Assembly: GCA_020427985.1 (NCBI GenBank)
Contig: JAGQNR010000002.1
Coordinates: forward strand, 77,241 to 140,631
Direction of reading: 5' to 3'
Source of the DNA: Candidatus Saccharimonadota bacterium
GTDB lineage: Bacteria > Patescibacteriota > Saccharimonadia > Saccharimonadales > UBA4665
DNA length: 63,391 nucleotides
Part shown: one piece after another, positions 8,164 through 16,127 of the stretch
How positions within the stretch are numbered: the first letter of the stretch is position 1
Layout: the number at the start of each line of letters is the position of its first letter
Made by a program: the position numbers and the translations under genes
The notes under the pieces: generated by a model
What the model was told of the DNA's origin: nothing
The model's database searches: none
What the model saw: the letters and a program-made list of their open reading frames with translations, nothing else

Positions 8164-9233
8164 TAACTCAGTCTTTCAGGTGCAGCTGGCGGAACTGGTT
8201 TTTGGCGAAGGTTTTGGTGATAATAATAGTAGCCCGGTGGAACTTGGATAATGGTATTGAGCACTCGGTACATTATTGTCACTGGTAAGCTCAGACGAGA
8301 CGGAACCCCTGTCGCCGAAAGCACCAATGTCATGAGCCCTTCATATATTCCTACCCCGCCCGGCAGCACGCTCACCAGTCCCGCAAAATTTGCCACTGCA
8401 TAGGCTAGTATCACAGCGCCAATATTGACCCATTCACCAAATGCAATATACACCACATAAATCGTCATAATTTCCCAAACATTAGCCAGGAGCGCCCACA
8501 GCATTGGCCGCCTAAGTAGTCGCCAGTCTTTGCTGAGGAGTACATAGTTGTCGTGCAGGTCTTCAAATAGCAGCCGGACCTTGTCGACCTGAATTGCTTC
8601 ATGCACGTTTGGCCGCACAATACGAACTAACTTGTTAAGAGCACTACTCATGTAGGTAAAAAACCCAGCAATGCGCTGTTTGCTACCAATAATAAACCCA
8701 AACCCGGCTGTCACCATCACGACTGCGGTGACGAGTATCGTAGCCAGCACCAAAATAACGCTGCTCATGTGCCCCTGCACGGCCAGGGCAAACACTGCCA
8801 GCACTATCAAAAACTCAAACGATAAAAACAGCAGCACTAACTTAAGAAGCTGCACCGCTGCGGCCTTGCTGCTCGTAATATTGGCGCCTTTCATGCGAAG
8901 CCCCCAATAAGAAATACCCGTTATGCCGCCGCTTGGAAACACATGGTTCACAAAGTTAAGCTCCAGTGTGCTCCGAAAGAGTGACCGGTAGCTCAGGCGG
9001 TTGCCTACTATCGAAAAGAGGCTTTTGTATAGCCTCGTCTGGGCATCATAGTTCAGAAATTGCGCTGGTATCATCAGCAATAATGCCCAGGCATTCACTT
9101 TGAACAAATTTTCAAATGTCGTCTTAAACTGGTCACGAATTGCATATACCAGCACGACCAGCGCGAGAATGGTGAGTATGTTAAGTAGCAGCTTCCAGTG
9201 CTGCTTCATCCATAAACCTATCGGTGACGTCAT
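8163..9233 (-). CDS. MprF/AglD-type integral membrane protein (LPG-synthase TM family)
   Basis: A 356-residue polytopic membrane protein of the lysylphosphatidylglycerol synthase transmembrane (UPF0104) family, with about eight hydrophobic segments. Family landmarks are LNFVNHVFPSGGITG near residue 100 and the LPGGVGIYEGLM motif near residue 290. In MprF this domain flips lipids; stand-alone copies are thought to move lipid-linked substrates. No aminoacyl-transferase domain is attached. TATAAT at 9241-9246 lies 7 nt before the ATG, implying a leaderless mRNA, and the stop overlaps xseA. Confidence 0.85.
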   Translation of the reverse strand: MTSPIGLWMKQHWKLLLNILTILALVVLVYAIRDQFKTTFENLFKVNAWALLLMIPAQFLNYDAQTRLYKSLFSIVGNRLSYRSLFRSTLELNFVNHVFPSGGITGISYWGLRMKGANITSSKAAAVQLLKLVLLFLSFEFLIVLAVFALAVQGHMSSVILVLATILVTAVVMVTAGFGFIIGSKQRIAGFFTYMSSALNKLVRIVRPNVHEAIQVDKVRLLFEDLHDNYVLLSKDWRLLRRPMLWALLANVWEIMTIYVVYIAFGEWVNIGAVILAYAVANFAGLVSVLPGGVGIYEGLMTLVLSATGVPSRLSLPVTIMYRVLNTIIQVPPGYYYYHQNLRQKPVPPAAPERLS

Positions 9234-9271
9234 GGATTTTATTATACCCCTGCGGTGTGAGGGTGCAAAAA

Positions 9272-9901
9272 CTACTGTGGAATAATGCCCGTCGACACAC
9301 TAGCATCATACGCAGTGATAGGGCTATTCGCTGTCGATAAACAAATCAGTCCAAGCTGTTTGGGGGATTCATTCGGCCCTCGGTTTACTTCTACTGAAGT
9401 AGATCTCAGCGGTACACTCCCTTCAAATGCAACCCATTTACCATTTTGATTTTGATAGCAACCCTCTTGAAACAATAATTCTTTTGGCGCTGTTTGAACA
9501 AAGGCATCACATGCCCGCGCCGTCTGAGCTGTCCTGGCATCGAGTTCGGGCTGGGTTGGGCTTCTATACTCTAGGGTACGAGGAGTTAATTCGATGTCAC
9601 TTATGCGGCAAAAAAGACCAGTCCTCTTAATACGCACTGGTGTATATACAGGAACTACGTTGTTTTTTGGGTGTGGCAAGGGCGATTCGGTTGGAACCAC
9701 CAGAGTCGAAGGCACACCGGCCGAAGCACTGGGCGTTTGCTCGCCACCAGGAGCCTGCTGTGAAGCACGTTCCTCATTAGTTGGTTGGGTAGTTGGTTCT
9801 TGGTTTGATAGTATTTGGGGGTCAATTTCTTGAGCGGTGCAGCCTGACAACAGAAGTGCGCCTGCCATCCCAACCCCTAAGAACTCTTTTGCAATACGCA
9901 T
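9272..9901 (-). CDS. Lipoprotein of unknown function
   Basis: A 209-residue secreted protein with a type II signal peptide: basic start, hydrophobic GVGMAGALLLSGC with the lipid-modified Cys at residue 21, then a low-complexity Gln/Thr/Pro linker to about residue 70. The rest is a compact domain with several Cys residues (CRISDIELTP, ARACDAF, EGCYQN, LICLST) that may form disulphides. AAGGAG stands 12 nt before the ATG, so this gene has a normal leader, unlike many neighbours. No domain is recognised. Confidence 0.75.
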   Translation of the reverse strand: MRIAKEFLGVGMAGALLLSGCTAQEIDPQILSNQEPTTQPTNEERASQQAPGGEQTPSASAGVPSTLVVPTESPLPHPKNNVVPVYTPVRIKRTGLFCRISDIELTPRTLEYRSPTQPELDARTAQTARACDAFVQTAPKELLFQEGCYQNQNGKWVAFEGSVPLRSTSVEVNRGPNESPKQLGLICLSTANSPITAYDASVSTGIIPQ

Positions 9902-9999
9902 ATTTTCACATTCTCCTTACTTAAGAATATTTATATTTTACACTACTTTTGCATTTTTGTCTATTATTATTTTTTTATATTATATTGTACACTTACTAT

Positions 10000-11193
10000 A
10001 TGATTCAATCGGTATGTATTTTGGGTCGACAGCCAGTCTTGGGACTCGCTGAGCTTGAGAGTCTGTATGGTCCTTTGGTCCAAGCGACGGCCCATGGTGT
10101 GGCCGGCATTGGTCTGCCCGCAGACGCTATTGATTTTGCCCGCTTAGGTGGGAGTACCAAGCTAGCCACTATCCTTGCAACCGTTACCTCGAGTAACCAA
10201 AAACAAATCGAGAAGGCGTTACTTGGAATCGTTCGTTCCCCCGCATTTCTACTTCCTAAATCTGGTAAGTTTCACCTGGGATTGTCTTCGATTGGTGTTG
10301 ATATGTCACCGGCCAAGCTGAATGCTCTAGGGCTAACGCTTAAAAAAGTCATCCGCACTCGACACGATGGCTCAGTCCGAACCGTGCCCAACACTACGCC
10401 TGAACTAAGCACCGCACAGGTCTTTCATAGCCACCTGGCTAACGAAAATGGCGCCGAGTTACTGCTCATCAACACTGGCCAGCAAACTATCATTGCTCGC
10501 ACGGTAGCTGTTCAGGACATCGATAGCTACACTTTGCGCGACCGGGCACGCCCCAAACGAGATGCACGTGTTGGCATGTTGCCGCCCAAGCTCGCCCAAA
10601 CTATCATCAATCTGGCAGTTGGCAGCAACCCAGGCCAAACACCACTGACCATCCTCGACCCTTTTTGTGGTACCGGTGTTGTACTCCAAGAAGCGCTTCT
10701 GATGGGCTACAACGTCTACGGCACCGACCTCGAGCCTCGTATGATTGCCTACTCCCAGGCTAACCTTGAATGGCTGTCGGCCCAAAACCTAAAACTGGAA
10801 CACGAAACGTGGAAAATAGAAGTTGGTGACGCTACCACCCACCGCTGGGAACCTCGTCCCACCTTTATCGCCGGCGAAACCTATCTTGGTCGCCCTTTTA
10901 CAGAAGTACCTGACCGAGCCACACTGGAACAAACCGTCAGTGATGTTAACGCCATTTTAACCAAGTTTCTCCGCAACATCCGCCCGCAGCTTACACCCGG
11001 CACACGTCTCTGCTTAGCTATGCCGGCCTGGCAAACCCGCCCAAACACGTTTCGGCGCCTGCCACTGCTTGACTCTCTCGAGAAAATTGGCTATAATCGG
11101 GTAGAATTTGAGCGAGTTTCTAGCGACAGGCTTCTCTACTACCGAGAAGACCAAATCGTCGCCCGAGAATTGCTCGTTTTAACAGTTAAATAA
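10000..11193 (+). CDS. Trm11/TrmG10-like RNA methyltransferase
   Basis: About 397 residues. The C-terminal half is a class I methyltransferase: LTILDPFCGTGVVLQEALLMG, the acidic strand end YGTDLEPRMI, and a late LCLAMPAW strand. The N-terminal half, ILGRQPVLGLAELESLYG onward, matches the THUMP-associated region of archaeal/eukaryal tRNA-G10 methylases. The usual NPPY motif is replaced by AGETYLGRPF, so the target base is uncertain. The first ATG in frame is at 9949; TACACT at 9988-9993, 6 nt before the ATG at 10000, favours the later start. It is one of the few plus-strand genes and is followed by rpmA. Confidence 0.75.
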   Translation: MIQSVCILGRQPVLGLAELESLYGPLVQATAHGVAGIGLPADAIDFARLGGSTKLATILATVTSSNQKQIEKALLGIVRSPAFLLPKSGKFHLGLSSIGVDMSPAKLNALGLTLKKVIRTRHDGSVRTVPNTTPELSTAQVFHSHLANENGAELLLINTGQQTIIARTVAVQDIDSYTLRDRARPKRDARVGMLPPKLAQTIINLAVGSNPGQTPLTILDPFCGTGVVLQEALLMGYNVYGTDLEPRMIAYSQANLEWLSAQNLKLEHETWKIEVGDATTHRWEPRPTFIAGETYLGRPFTEVPDRATLEQTVSDVNAILTKFLRNIRPQLTPGTRLCLAMPAWQTRPNTFRRLPLLDSLEKIGYNRVEFERVSSDRLLYYREDQIVARELLVLTVK

Positions 11194-11209
11194 TTGTTTG
11201 CGAACCCCT

Positions 11210-11335
11210 CCACTGTCAAGGTCGTGCCAATGACGGATGCAGTGCAAGGCGTCGAGCGAACGCCCACAGTGAGTCGTATGGACATACGGCGAGCGAGGAC
11301 GTACCGTCGACAACGCAGCAATGCGCCGTCAGTGG
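11210..11335 (+). ncRNA. Candidate structured leader RNA of rpmA
   Basis: The 166-nt gap before rpmA holds nested complementary segments. TGACGG (11231-11236) can pair with CCGTCA (11326-11331), and CCACTG (11210-11215) with CAGTGG (11330-11335). Inside are three local hairpins: GGCGT/ACGCC (11248-11252, 11260-11264), CGTATG/CATACG (11275-11280, 11283-11288) and CGCA/TGCG closed by a GCAA tetraloop (11314-11325). CGAGCGA occurs twice (11253, 11290). It ends 13 nt before the rpmA AAAGGAG. A ribosomal-protein autoregulatory leader is the simplest reading, but no known family is matched from memory. Confidence 0.45.
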
Positions 11336-11359
11336 TATGACCGCGCTAAAGGAGTATGT

Positions 11360-11632
11360 ATGTCACATGTCAAAGCTGGTGGAACCAGCAAAAATACACG
11401 AGATAGCCAAGGCCAGCGCCTCGGCGTTAAGCTATTTGGTGGCCAAGCCGTCAAAACCGGTCAAGTCATCGTCCGCCAGGTCGGCATGACCAAGCGTGCC
11501 GGCGTTGGCACTACACTTAGCCGTAACTTCACCATTCACGCTGCTAAAGACGGCATTATTAAAATGACCAGTCGCAAATTCCGCACCCACAGCGGCAAAT
11601 CCGTCCGTCGCACCGAAGTCACCGTCGAATAA
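11360..11632 (+). CDS. rpmA: 50S ribosomal protein L27
   Basis: A 90-residue L27 with the conserved N-terminus (SHVKAGGTSKNTRDSQGQRLG), the FGGQAVKTGQVIVRQ strand pair and a basic C-terminal extension. L27 reaches the peptidyl-transferase centre with its N-terminal tail; no Prp-cleaved leader as in Firmicutes is present. An in-frame ATG at 11321 exists, but AAAGGAG at 11348-11354 sets the start at 11360. rplU (L21), the usual neighbour, is not beside it; a structured leader precedes it instead. Confidence 0.95.
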   Translation: MSHVKAGGTSKNTRDSQGQRLGVKLFGGQAVKTGQVIVRQVGMTKRAGVGTTLSRNFTIHAAKDGIIKMTSRKFRTHSGKSVRRTEVTVE

Positions 11633-11682
11633 TCATTGATTCTGTTTTGTAAAACCCCTGCTCCATAGATATAGGGTATTAT

Positions 11683-12426
11683 TTATGATTGTGGGGCACT
11701 CTCTTGCGTCAGCTGACCCATCATGCGAGCAAGACTGCGACTAATGACCGTTGTTCCTTTTTCAGTCAAATGCGCACCACCATAGGGCCCCGCATAGGGT
11801 GCGGGTTCTGATGTAAACATCAAATCAATCAAAGCCTTTCCACCTTCAAGACTTCCAGGCTCCATTCCTGCTTCTTGATGCGGTATATAGCCGTTCACAA
11901 CACTTCCTCCTTGTGCTCGCAGTTCATCACGAGAAACTGTTACTCCTGCGAATACATCAGGATAGTCAGGCTGGTCGAAATTATCTCGGAACAGTAAACC
12001 AACAGCCCGCGCAGTTCTACCATTAGCATCTTGAAACGCGTGCGCCAACACAACCGTCAAGGCAAACGCATCGCCGATTCGCTCGGGGTTAATACCGCTT
12101 GACCCTTCACGCACTTTGCCCAAGAAATATTCCAAAAGCTTCGGTCTTTCGGTTGGCTGCAAGGTTGGAACATCGCCAACAGGCACAACGCTATTACTGA
12201 TAAGCGCAGTCTCGGAGGCATTAAGCCGACGGTTTACCTCTGTTAGAAATGCCCCAACTTGCTCAACGCTCCTAGTACCGAGTTGGAGTACTCGCTCCTC
12301 GGGTGTCGCGCCCCCAAGCCCAAGTTCACCAACCATAGCCCGGAACTCGGCTGACTGTAGTCGAGCTTGCTCTGTACATAATGCTTGAGATTCGATGGAT
12401 GGTGTGAGGGTGTGCTGTTCGCTCAT
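11683..12426 (-). CDS. Fic-domain protein (probable AMP transferase)
   Basis: A 247-residue Fic protein. The active-site loop reads HAFQDANGRTAR (H129, D133, N135, R137, R140), an intact HxFxDxNGRxxR motif apart from Ala for the first Gly. Such enzymes usually transfer AMP to Ser, Thr or Tyr of a target protein. There is no signal peptide or N-terminal DNA-binding domain. Its start overlaps the stop of the preceding 343-residue gene by 4 nt (ATGA), so the two are co-translated, and the partner may be its regulator or carrier. Confidence 0.8.
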   Translation of the reverse strand: MSEQHTLTPSIESQALCTEQARLQSAEFRAMVGELGLGGATPEERVLQLGTRSVEQVGAFLTEVNRRLNASETALISNSVVPVGDVPTLQPTERPKLLEYFLGKVREGSSGINPERIGDAFALTVVLAHAFQDANGRTARAVGLLFRDNFDQPDYPDVFAGVTVSRDELRAQGGSVVNGYIPHQEAGMEPGSLEGGKALIDLMFTSEPAPYAGPYGGAHLTEKGTTVISRSLARMMGQLTQESAPQS

Positions 12427-13454
12427 ACGTTACCGCCTGTGTATTCCTGAGTGAGTTGCTTGCGGATGAGGCTCTCATACTGACCGTAGAGCTGAGCGCG
12501 AGCTGGGTTGCTTGTGATGCTAGCACCGATGCCAAGTGCCATAATAGCGGTGACCATCAGGGGCCGCGCCTTTTCACCGAGAAGTCTACCGACTACATGA
12601 TTGGTCATGCCAACAATCTGCTCCTCAAATCCTGGCTGACCATGCATTTTGGGGCTACAAATATTGCCGTTAAAGCTGGCAATCTGTTGTACTTCTTGCT
12701 GCGTAAAGAGTTCCGTTGCGATGGCGAGCTTCATAGCGTTGTCGCTGCCCTGCATATCACGGATAGCTCCAGCAGCCATAAGAGCCTTGGTGATAAATGC
12801 TCGTTGTATATCTGGGTCTTTGGCTAGTCTTTTTGCATCCTGCAGAGCAGTCTCGGCCACCTTCATCAGTCGATGACCAGCATGAGGCAATTCACCACTG
12901 GCGACAAGCCCCTCGGCTTCCTGCATAAAGTCACGGGTCGGTTTAATCGCTTCTGCAAACTTTTTGCCCTGTTCGATTGCTACTTGCTTGGCTTCTTGGG
13001 CGGCAAGATGCGACTCCCAGGCTTTCTCAACCGGTGGCAAATCGTGTTCCTCGGGATATCGTATATTGTCACCAATGTTTTTGCCACCGATTACCGTATA
13101 GTGACTGGGTGTTTTATTGCCCTTTTCGTCGGTGGTGTAAACGATACCAAATGCCTTGTCAACGCTGCCCAACTGGAGCGCAAGCCCGCCGACTCTTTTG
13201 GTAATTGCCTGCTTTGCCTCGTGGTTCTCGGGAGTACTGGGTTCACCTAAAATAGCGGCCTCGGCAATAGTAAGAACGCCTAGTACAGCCGACTTTGACA
13301 TGGGTCGGTCTAAGCCCTTTTCGACAGCTGCAATCCGCGCGGCTGCACTATTTGGGGTAGTTGTGAATCCCTCGCCAGGCACAGGGAGAACCGGTGGGCG
13401 TACAGCTGTTTCTGGCGAGTGAGCTGTGGAATATATATGTGTGTGTTGTGTCAT
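12423..13454 (-). CDS. Unknown protein co-translated with Fic
   Basis: I do not recognise this 343-residue protein. The N-terminus is Pro/Thr-rich and probably disordered (to about 35), the centre is helical and charged, and there is one hydrophobic stretch near the C-terminus (PLMVTAIMALGIGASI, about residues 300-315). No signal peptide is visible. The ATGA overlap with the Fic gene argues for a joint function, such as an anti-Fic regulator, membrane tether or co-delivered protein. A possible -10 (TACTAT) lies about 35 nt upstream, so this transcript has a real 5' leader. Confidence 0.6.
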   Translation of the reverse strand: MTQHTHIYSTAHSPETAVRPPVLPVPGEGFTTTPNSAAARIAAVEKGLDRPMSKSAVLGVLTIAEAAILGEPSTPENHEAKQAITKRVGGLALQLGSVDKAFGIVYTTDEKGNKTPSHYTVIGGKNIGDNIRYPEEHDLPPVEKAWESHLAAQEAKQVAIEQGKKFAEAIKPTRDFMQEAEGLVASGELPHAGHRLMKVAETALQDAKRLAKDPDIQRAFITKALMAAGAIRDMQGSDNAMKLAIATELFTQQEVQQIASFNGNICSPKMHGQPGFEEQIVGMTNHVVGRLLGEKARPLMVTAIMALGIGASITSNPARAQLYGQYESLIRKQLTQEYTGGNV

Positions 13455-13533
13455 AATTTTGTTTTGTAGACCTAGTTAAATAGTAGCACACTATTGGTAA
13501 AAAGTCAATGGTATTGCCTGCTGTGTATGACCC

Positions 13534-13571
13534 AAAAGTAAACACCCCTCTTAGCGGGGGTGTTTACTTTT
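13534..13571. terminator. Bidirectional hairpin terminator
   Basis: A perfect 15-bp inverted repeat, AAAAGTAAACACCCC (13534-13548) and its complement (13557-13571), with an 8-nt loop. The GC core flanked by A and T runs can work in both directions. It stands just downstream of the CheY-like gene and separates it from the Fic-partner gene. Confidence 0.85.
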
Positions 13572-13586
13572 AACATAAGCGCGTAC

Positions 13587-13979
13587 TCAGCTTAGACCAA
13601 GATGAAATCGAATCCGGTCCATCACGTCAGAAATAACAACTTGTGACTTAACGAGATAATCGTCGGCTCCCATTCCCTGGGCGCGCTGTTTGTCGCTGTC
13701 TTGGCTGAGCGCGGTAAGCATAATAATTTTAAGATTGGCAGTGTCGGGAGTGTTGCGCAAAATATCGAGCACATCAAACCCACTAATCTTGGGCATCATG
13801 GCATCAAGCAGTACAAGGTCGGGTTTGTATTCGCGAGCAGCGGCCAAGGCATCTTCGCCGTTTGCCACCCTGTGCACATCAAAGCTTTCTGCTTGCAAAC
13901 GCATGACATACACGTTGGCAAGTGCATCATCGTCCTCTACAAGCAATATTTTTTTGGGATGAGTTGTACCTGTTTCCAT
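13587..13979 (-). CDS. Stand-alone CheY-like response regulator receiver
   Basis: A 130-residue receiver domain with all key residues: acidic pair in VEDDD (E15-D18), phospho-acceptor D59 in LVLLDAMMPKISGFDVL, T89 in IIMLTALS and K111 in DYLVKSQ. There is no output domain, so it should signal by protein contact. No kinase gene adjoins it; the kinase-like gene at 4850-5581 is degenerate. TACCAT at 13987-13992 lies 7 nt before the ATG, implying a leaderless mRNA, and a strong hairpin terminator follows the stop, so it is probably monocistronic. Confidence 0.88.
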   Translation of the reverse strand: METGTTHPKKILLVEDDDALANVYVMRLQAESFDVHRVANGEDALAAAREYKPDLVLLDAMMPKISGFDVLDILRNTPDTANLKIIMLTALSQDSDKQRAQGMGADDYLVKSQVVISDVMDRIRFHLGLS

Positions 13980-14003
13980 ACTGCTTATGGTACGCTGTAA
14001 TCG

Positions 14004-15614
14004 CTATTTTTTCAATAAACTTTGAATAAAGCCGACAAACATTGGATGTGGACGATTGGGCCGGGACTTAAACTCGGGGTGATACTGGCTCGCCAGCAAG
14101 AATGGGTGGTCAATGCCCTCTATAACTTCGACTAAACCGCTTTGAGGATTAGTGCCACTAGCACGAATGCCCCATGATTCGTACTTTGACACGTACTCGT
14201 TCATGGCCTCATAGCGGTGACGGTGGCGCTCCACGATAGCAGTCGTACCATATACCTTGGCGGCCAAGCTCCCAGGTTGGAAGGTACAATCGTAATCGCC
14301 CAGACGCATAGTACCCCCGGTGTTTTCTTTGCCCTTTTGGTCGGCCATTGTCGCAATAACGGCGTGGACGGTTTGTGGGTTGACTTCGGTAGTGTTGGCG
14401 TCTTTCAGCCCAGCACGTCTGGCAGCCGCAATAACCATCATGTGCAACCCATAGCAAAGGCCAAGATAGGGTTTTTTGTGGTCAAGCGCATAGGTAGCGG
14501 CACGAATCTTGCCGTCAACACCGCGCGTGCCAAACCCACCTGGTACCAATAGGCCGTCTACGGCTTCGAGGGTTTTTTGTGCATCGGGTTCAGACATAGC
14601 GGCAAGCTTCTCGGCATCAATCCACTGGATTTCTGCCGCAGTATTTTGCGCCCAGGCCGCCGCTCGCACTGCTTCAAATACCGACATGTAGGTATCGGCG
14701 TTATCGAGATATTTGGCAACAACGCCAATGGTGACTTTGGGAGCCTTTTTGTTAAGGGCTCGATCGACTACTTCACGCCACTGGGTTAGGTTTGGCTTGG
14801 CTGCCTTAAGACGAAGCTTATTGCAGATGACATCGGCAATACCCGTGTCTTCCAGCGTTAATGGCACCTGGTAGATAGTTTCGGCGTTGGGCAGTAGTGC
14901 AATTGAATTGGGTGTAACACCGCAAAACAGACTAAGCTTTTCTTTAACCGAATCGGGCGCTTTGGTTTCGCTACGACAAACGAGCACATCGGGGGCAATA
15001 CCTAAGCCACGAATGTCTCGTACCGAATTTTGTGCTGGCTTGGTCTTAAATTCATGACTTGCTCCTAGATAGGGCATGTAAACAACATGCACGTAAAGGC
15101 AGTTTTCGCGCCCGACTTGCATGCCAAGCTCACGAATCGCTTCTAAAAAGCCTTGGCTTTCGTAGTCTCCCACTGTGCCGCCAACTTCGACAATATGTAC
15201 ATCATAGCCCTTACCTGCGTCGAGAATGTACTGCTGCATAGCACGAGTAACGTGGGGGATAATTTGCACTGTTCCGCCCCCGTATTTGCCGGCTCGTTCG
15301 GCTTCAATAACGCCAAGTAGCACTCGCCCACTCATAACCGAGCTGGTTTGGGTAAGCTCTTGGTCAATAAACCGTTCATAGTGGCCCAAGTCGAGGTCGG
15401 TTTCGGCACCATCTTTGGTCACAAAGCATTCACCATGCTCCCGAGGGTTGAGCATGCCGGCATCGACATTGAGGTACGGGTCGCATTTTTGGATGTTTAC
15501 GGTCAAGCCACGAGCTTTCAGGAGGTTACCGATAGAGGCTGCTGTTATGCCCTTGCCAAGCCCAGACAACACACCACCTGTTACAAACACAAACTTTGTT
15601 TGCTTTTCTGCCAT
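14004..15614 (-). CDS. pyrG: CTP synthase
   Basis: A 536-residue CTP synthase that aminates UTP to CTP with glutamine and ATP. The synthetase domain begins with KFVFVTGGVLSGLGKGITAA and contains NIQKCDPYLNVDAG and the GGTVGDYES segment. The glutamine amidotransferase domain has the oxyanion strand LLVPGGFGTRG, the nucleophile Cys in YLGLCYGLHMM, and the His/Glu of ASQYHPEFKSRP. GAGGT precedes the ATG. The tRNA-free 513-nt region upstream holds its promoter. Confidence 0.96.
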   Translation of the reverse strand: MAEKQTKFVFVTGGVLSGLGKGITAASIGNLLKARGLTVNIQKCDPYLNVDAGMLNPREHGECFVTKDGAETDLDLGHYERFIDQELTQTSSVMSGRVLLGVIEAERAGKYGGGTVQIIPHVTRAMQQYILDAGKGYDVHIVEVGGTVGDYESQGFLEAIRELGMQVGRENCLYVHVVYMPYLGASHEFKTKPAQNSVRDIRGLGIAPDVLVCRSETKAPDSVKEKLSLFCGVTPNSIALLPNAETIYQVPLTLEDTGIADVICNKLRLKAAKPNLTQWREVVDRALNKKAPKVTIGVVAKYLDNADTYMSVFEAVRAAAWAQNTAAEIQWIDAEKLAAMSEPDAQKTLEAVDGLLVPGGFGTRGVDGKIRAATYALDHKKPYLGLCYGLHMMVIAAARRAGLKDANTTEVNPQTVHAVIATMADQKGKENTGGTMRLGDYDCTFQPGSLAAKVYGTTAIVERHRHRYEAMNEYVSKYESWGIRASGTNPQSGLVEVIEGIDHPFLLASQYHPEFKSRPNRPHPMFVGFIQSLLKK

Positions 15615-16127
15615 TTTTACCTCACTTTGTTCTCTAAAATCATACCGGGTTTAAGCGCTCAGCGCAACCACTCAAGTAAAGCTATCAGAGCAGAGGTATG
15701 AGTTAGCCGGCAAAGAGCTCAGACTATATCCTTCTCGCTTGCAGCTACGAAGGACAAGGGGCTTAGAACTTACGAAAAAGTCGTCAGAACAATGAGCAGA
15801 GCCGTGAGTTGGTCGCAAACAACTCCGAGCATCTTGCGGTTTAGACGGCGTCCCGCAACCTCCCTGGACTGATTGTTAGTTGAAAGTACAATACCAGCGA
15901 ATATTTACCTATGTCTGTCTAGTACTTTTCGCATTGTCGCTCTAGGCAACAATCACCGAGCGGGAGTGAAAGCATGCCGAGGATTCTGGTTACACTACTA
16001 CCGCATGAAACAGGTTTCATCGGGGAACCCGTCTTTTCTTTTGGCAAGAAAAGTAACTCGAAGGGCCGCGATGTGGCCTGTCGAAATAGGGCTAATGAGG
16101 TGAAAAGACGTGCCTAAATAGCCTGTT
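15615..16127. other. Gene-poor region between pyrG and ctpA
   Basis: No convincing gene. It contains a degenerate repeat (15687-15808) related to one at 18571-18650, a palindrome ATGAAAC-AG-GTTTCAT at 16005-16020, and a short hairpin CTTTTCTT/AAGAAAAG (16033-16040, 16046-16053). The pyrG promoter should lie in its left part; TATGAT-like sequences near 15640 on the minus strand are candidates. Confidence 0.6.
15687..15808 (-). repeat. Degenerate intergenic repeat, AGAGCAGAG family (copy 1)
   Basis: Read on the minus strand it begins CTCACGGCTCTGCTC, continues through CCCCTTGTCC and GTAGCT and ends at CTCTGCTCT. The same ordered blocks occur on the plus strand at 18569-18650. AGAGCAGAG marks both ends (15687-15695 and 15794-15801). 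Confidence 0.6.

Noticed and set aside
15700-16060. Possible tmRNA gene: GTCGCAAACAACTCCGAG at 15813 looks like a tag resume site encoding ANNSEHLAV-stop
   Set aside because: No acceptor stem, no GGTTCRANTCC T-arm or CCA near the 3' side and no GATTCGAC-type 5' domain were found, and the nine-base core match is within chance; a permuted form could not be built either. ARAGORN or Infernal would decide.
15873-16103. 76-codon frame ending near ctpA
   Set aside because: It consists of low-information sequence with a hairpin; no ribosome binding site or family match.
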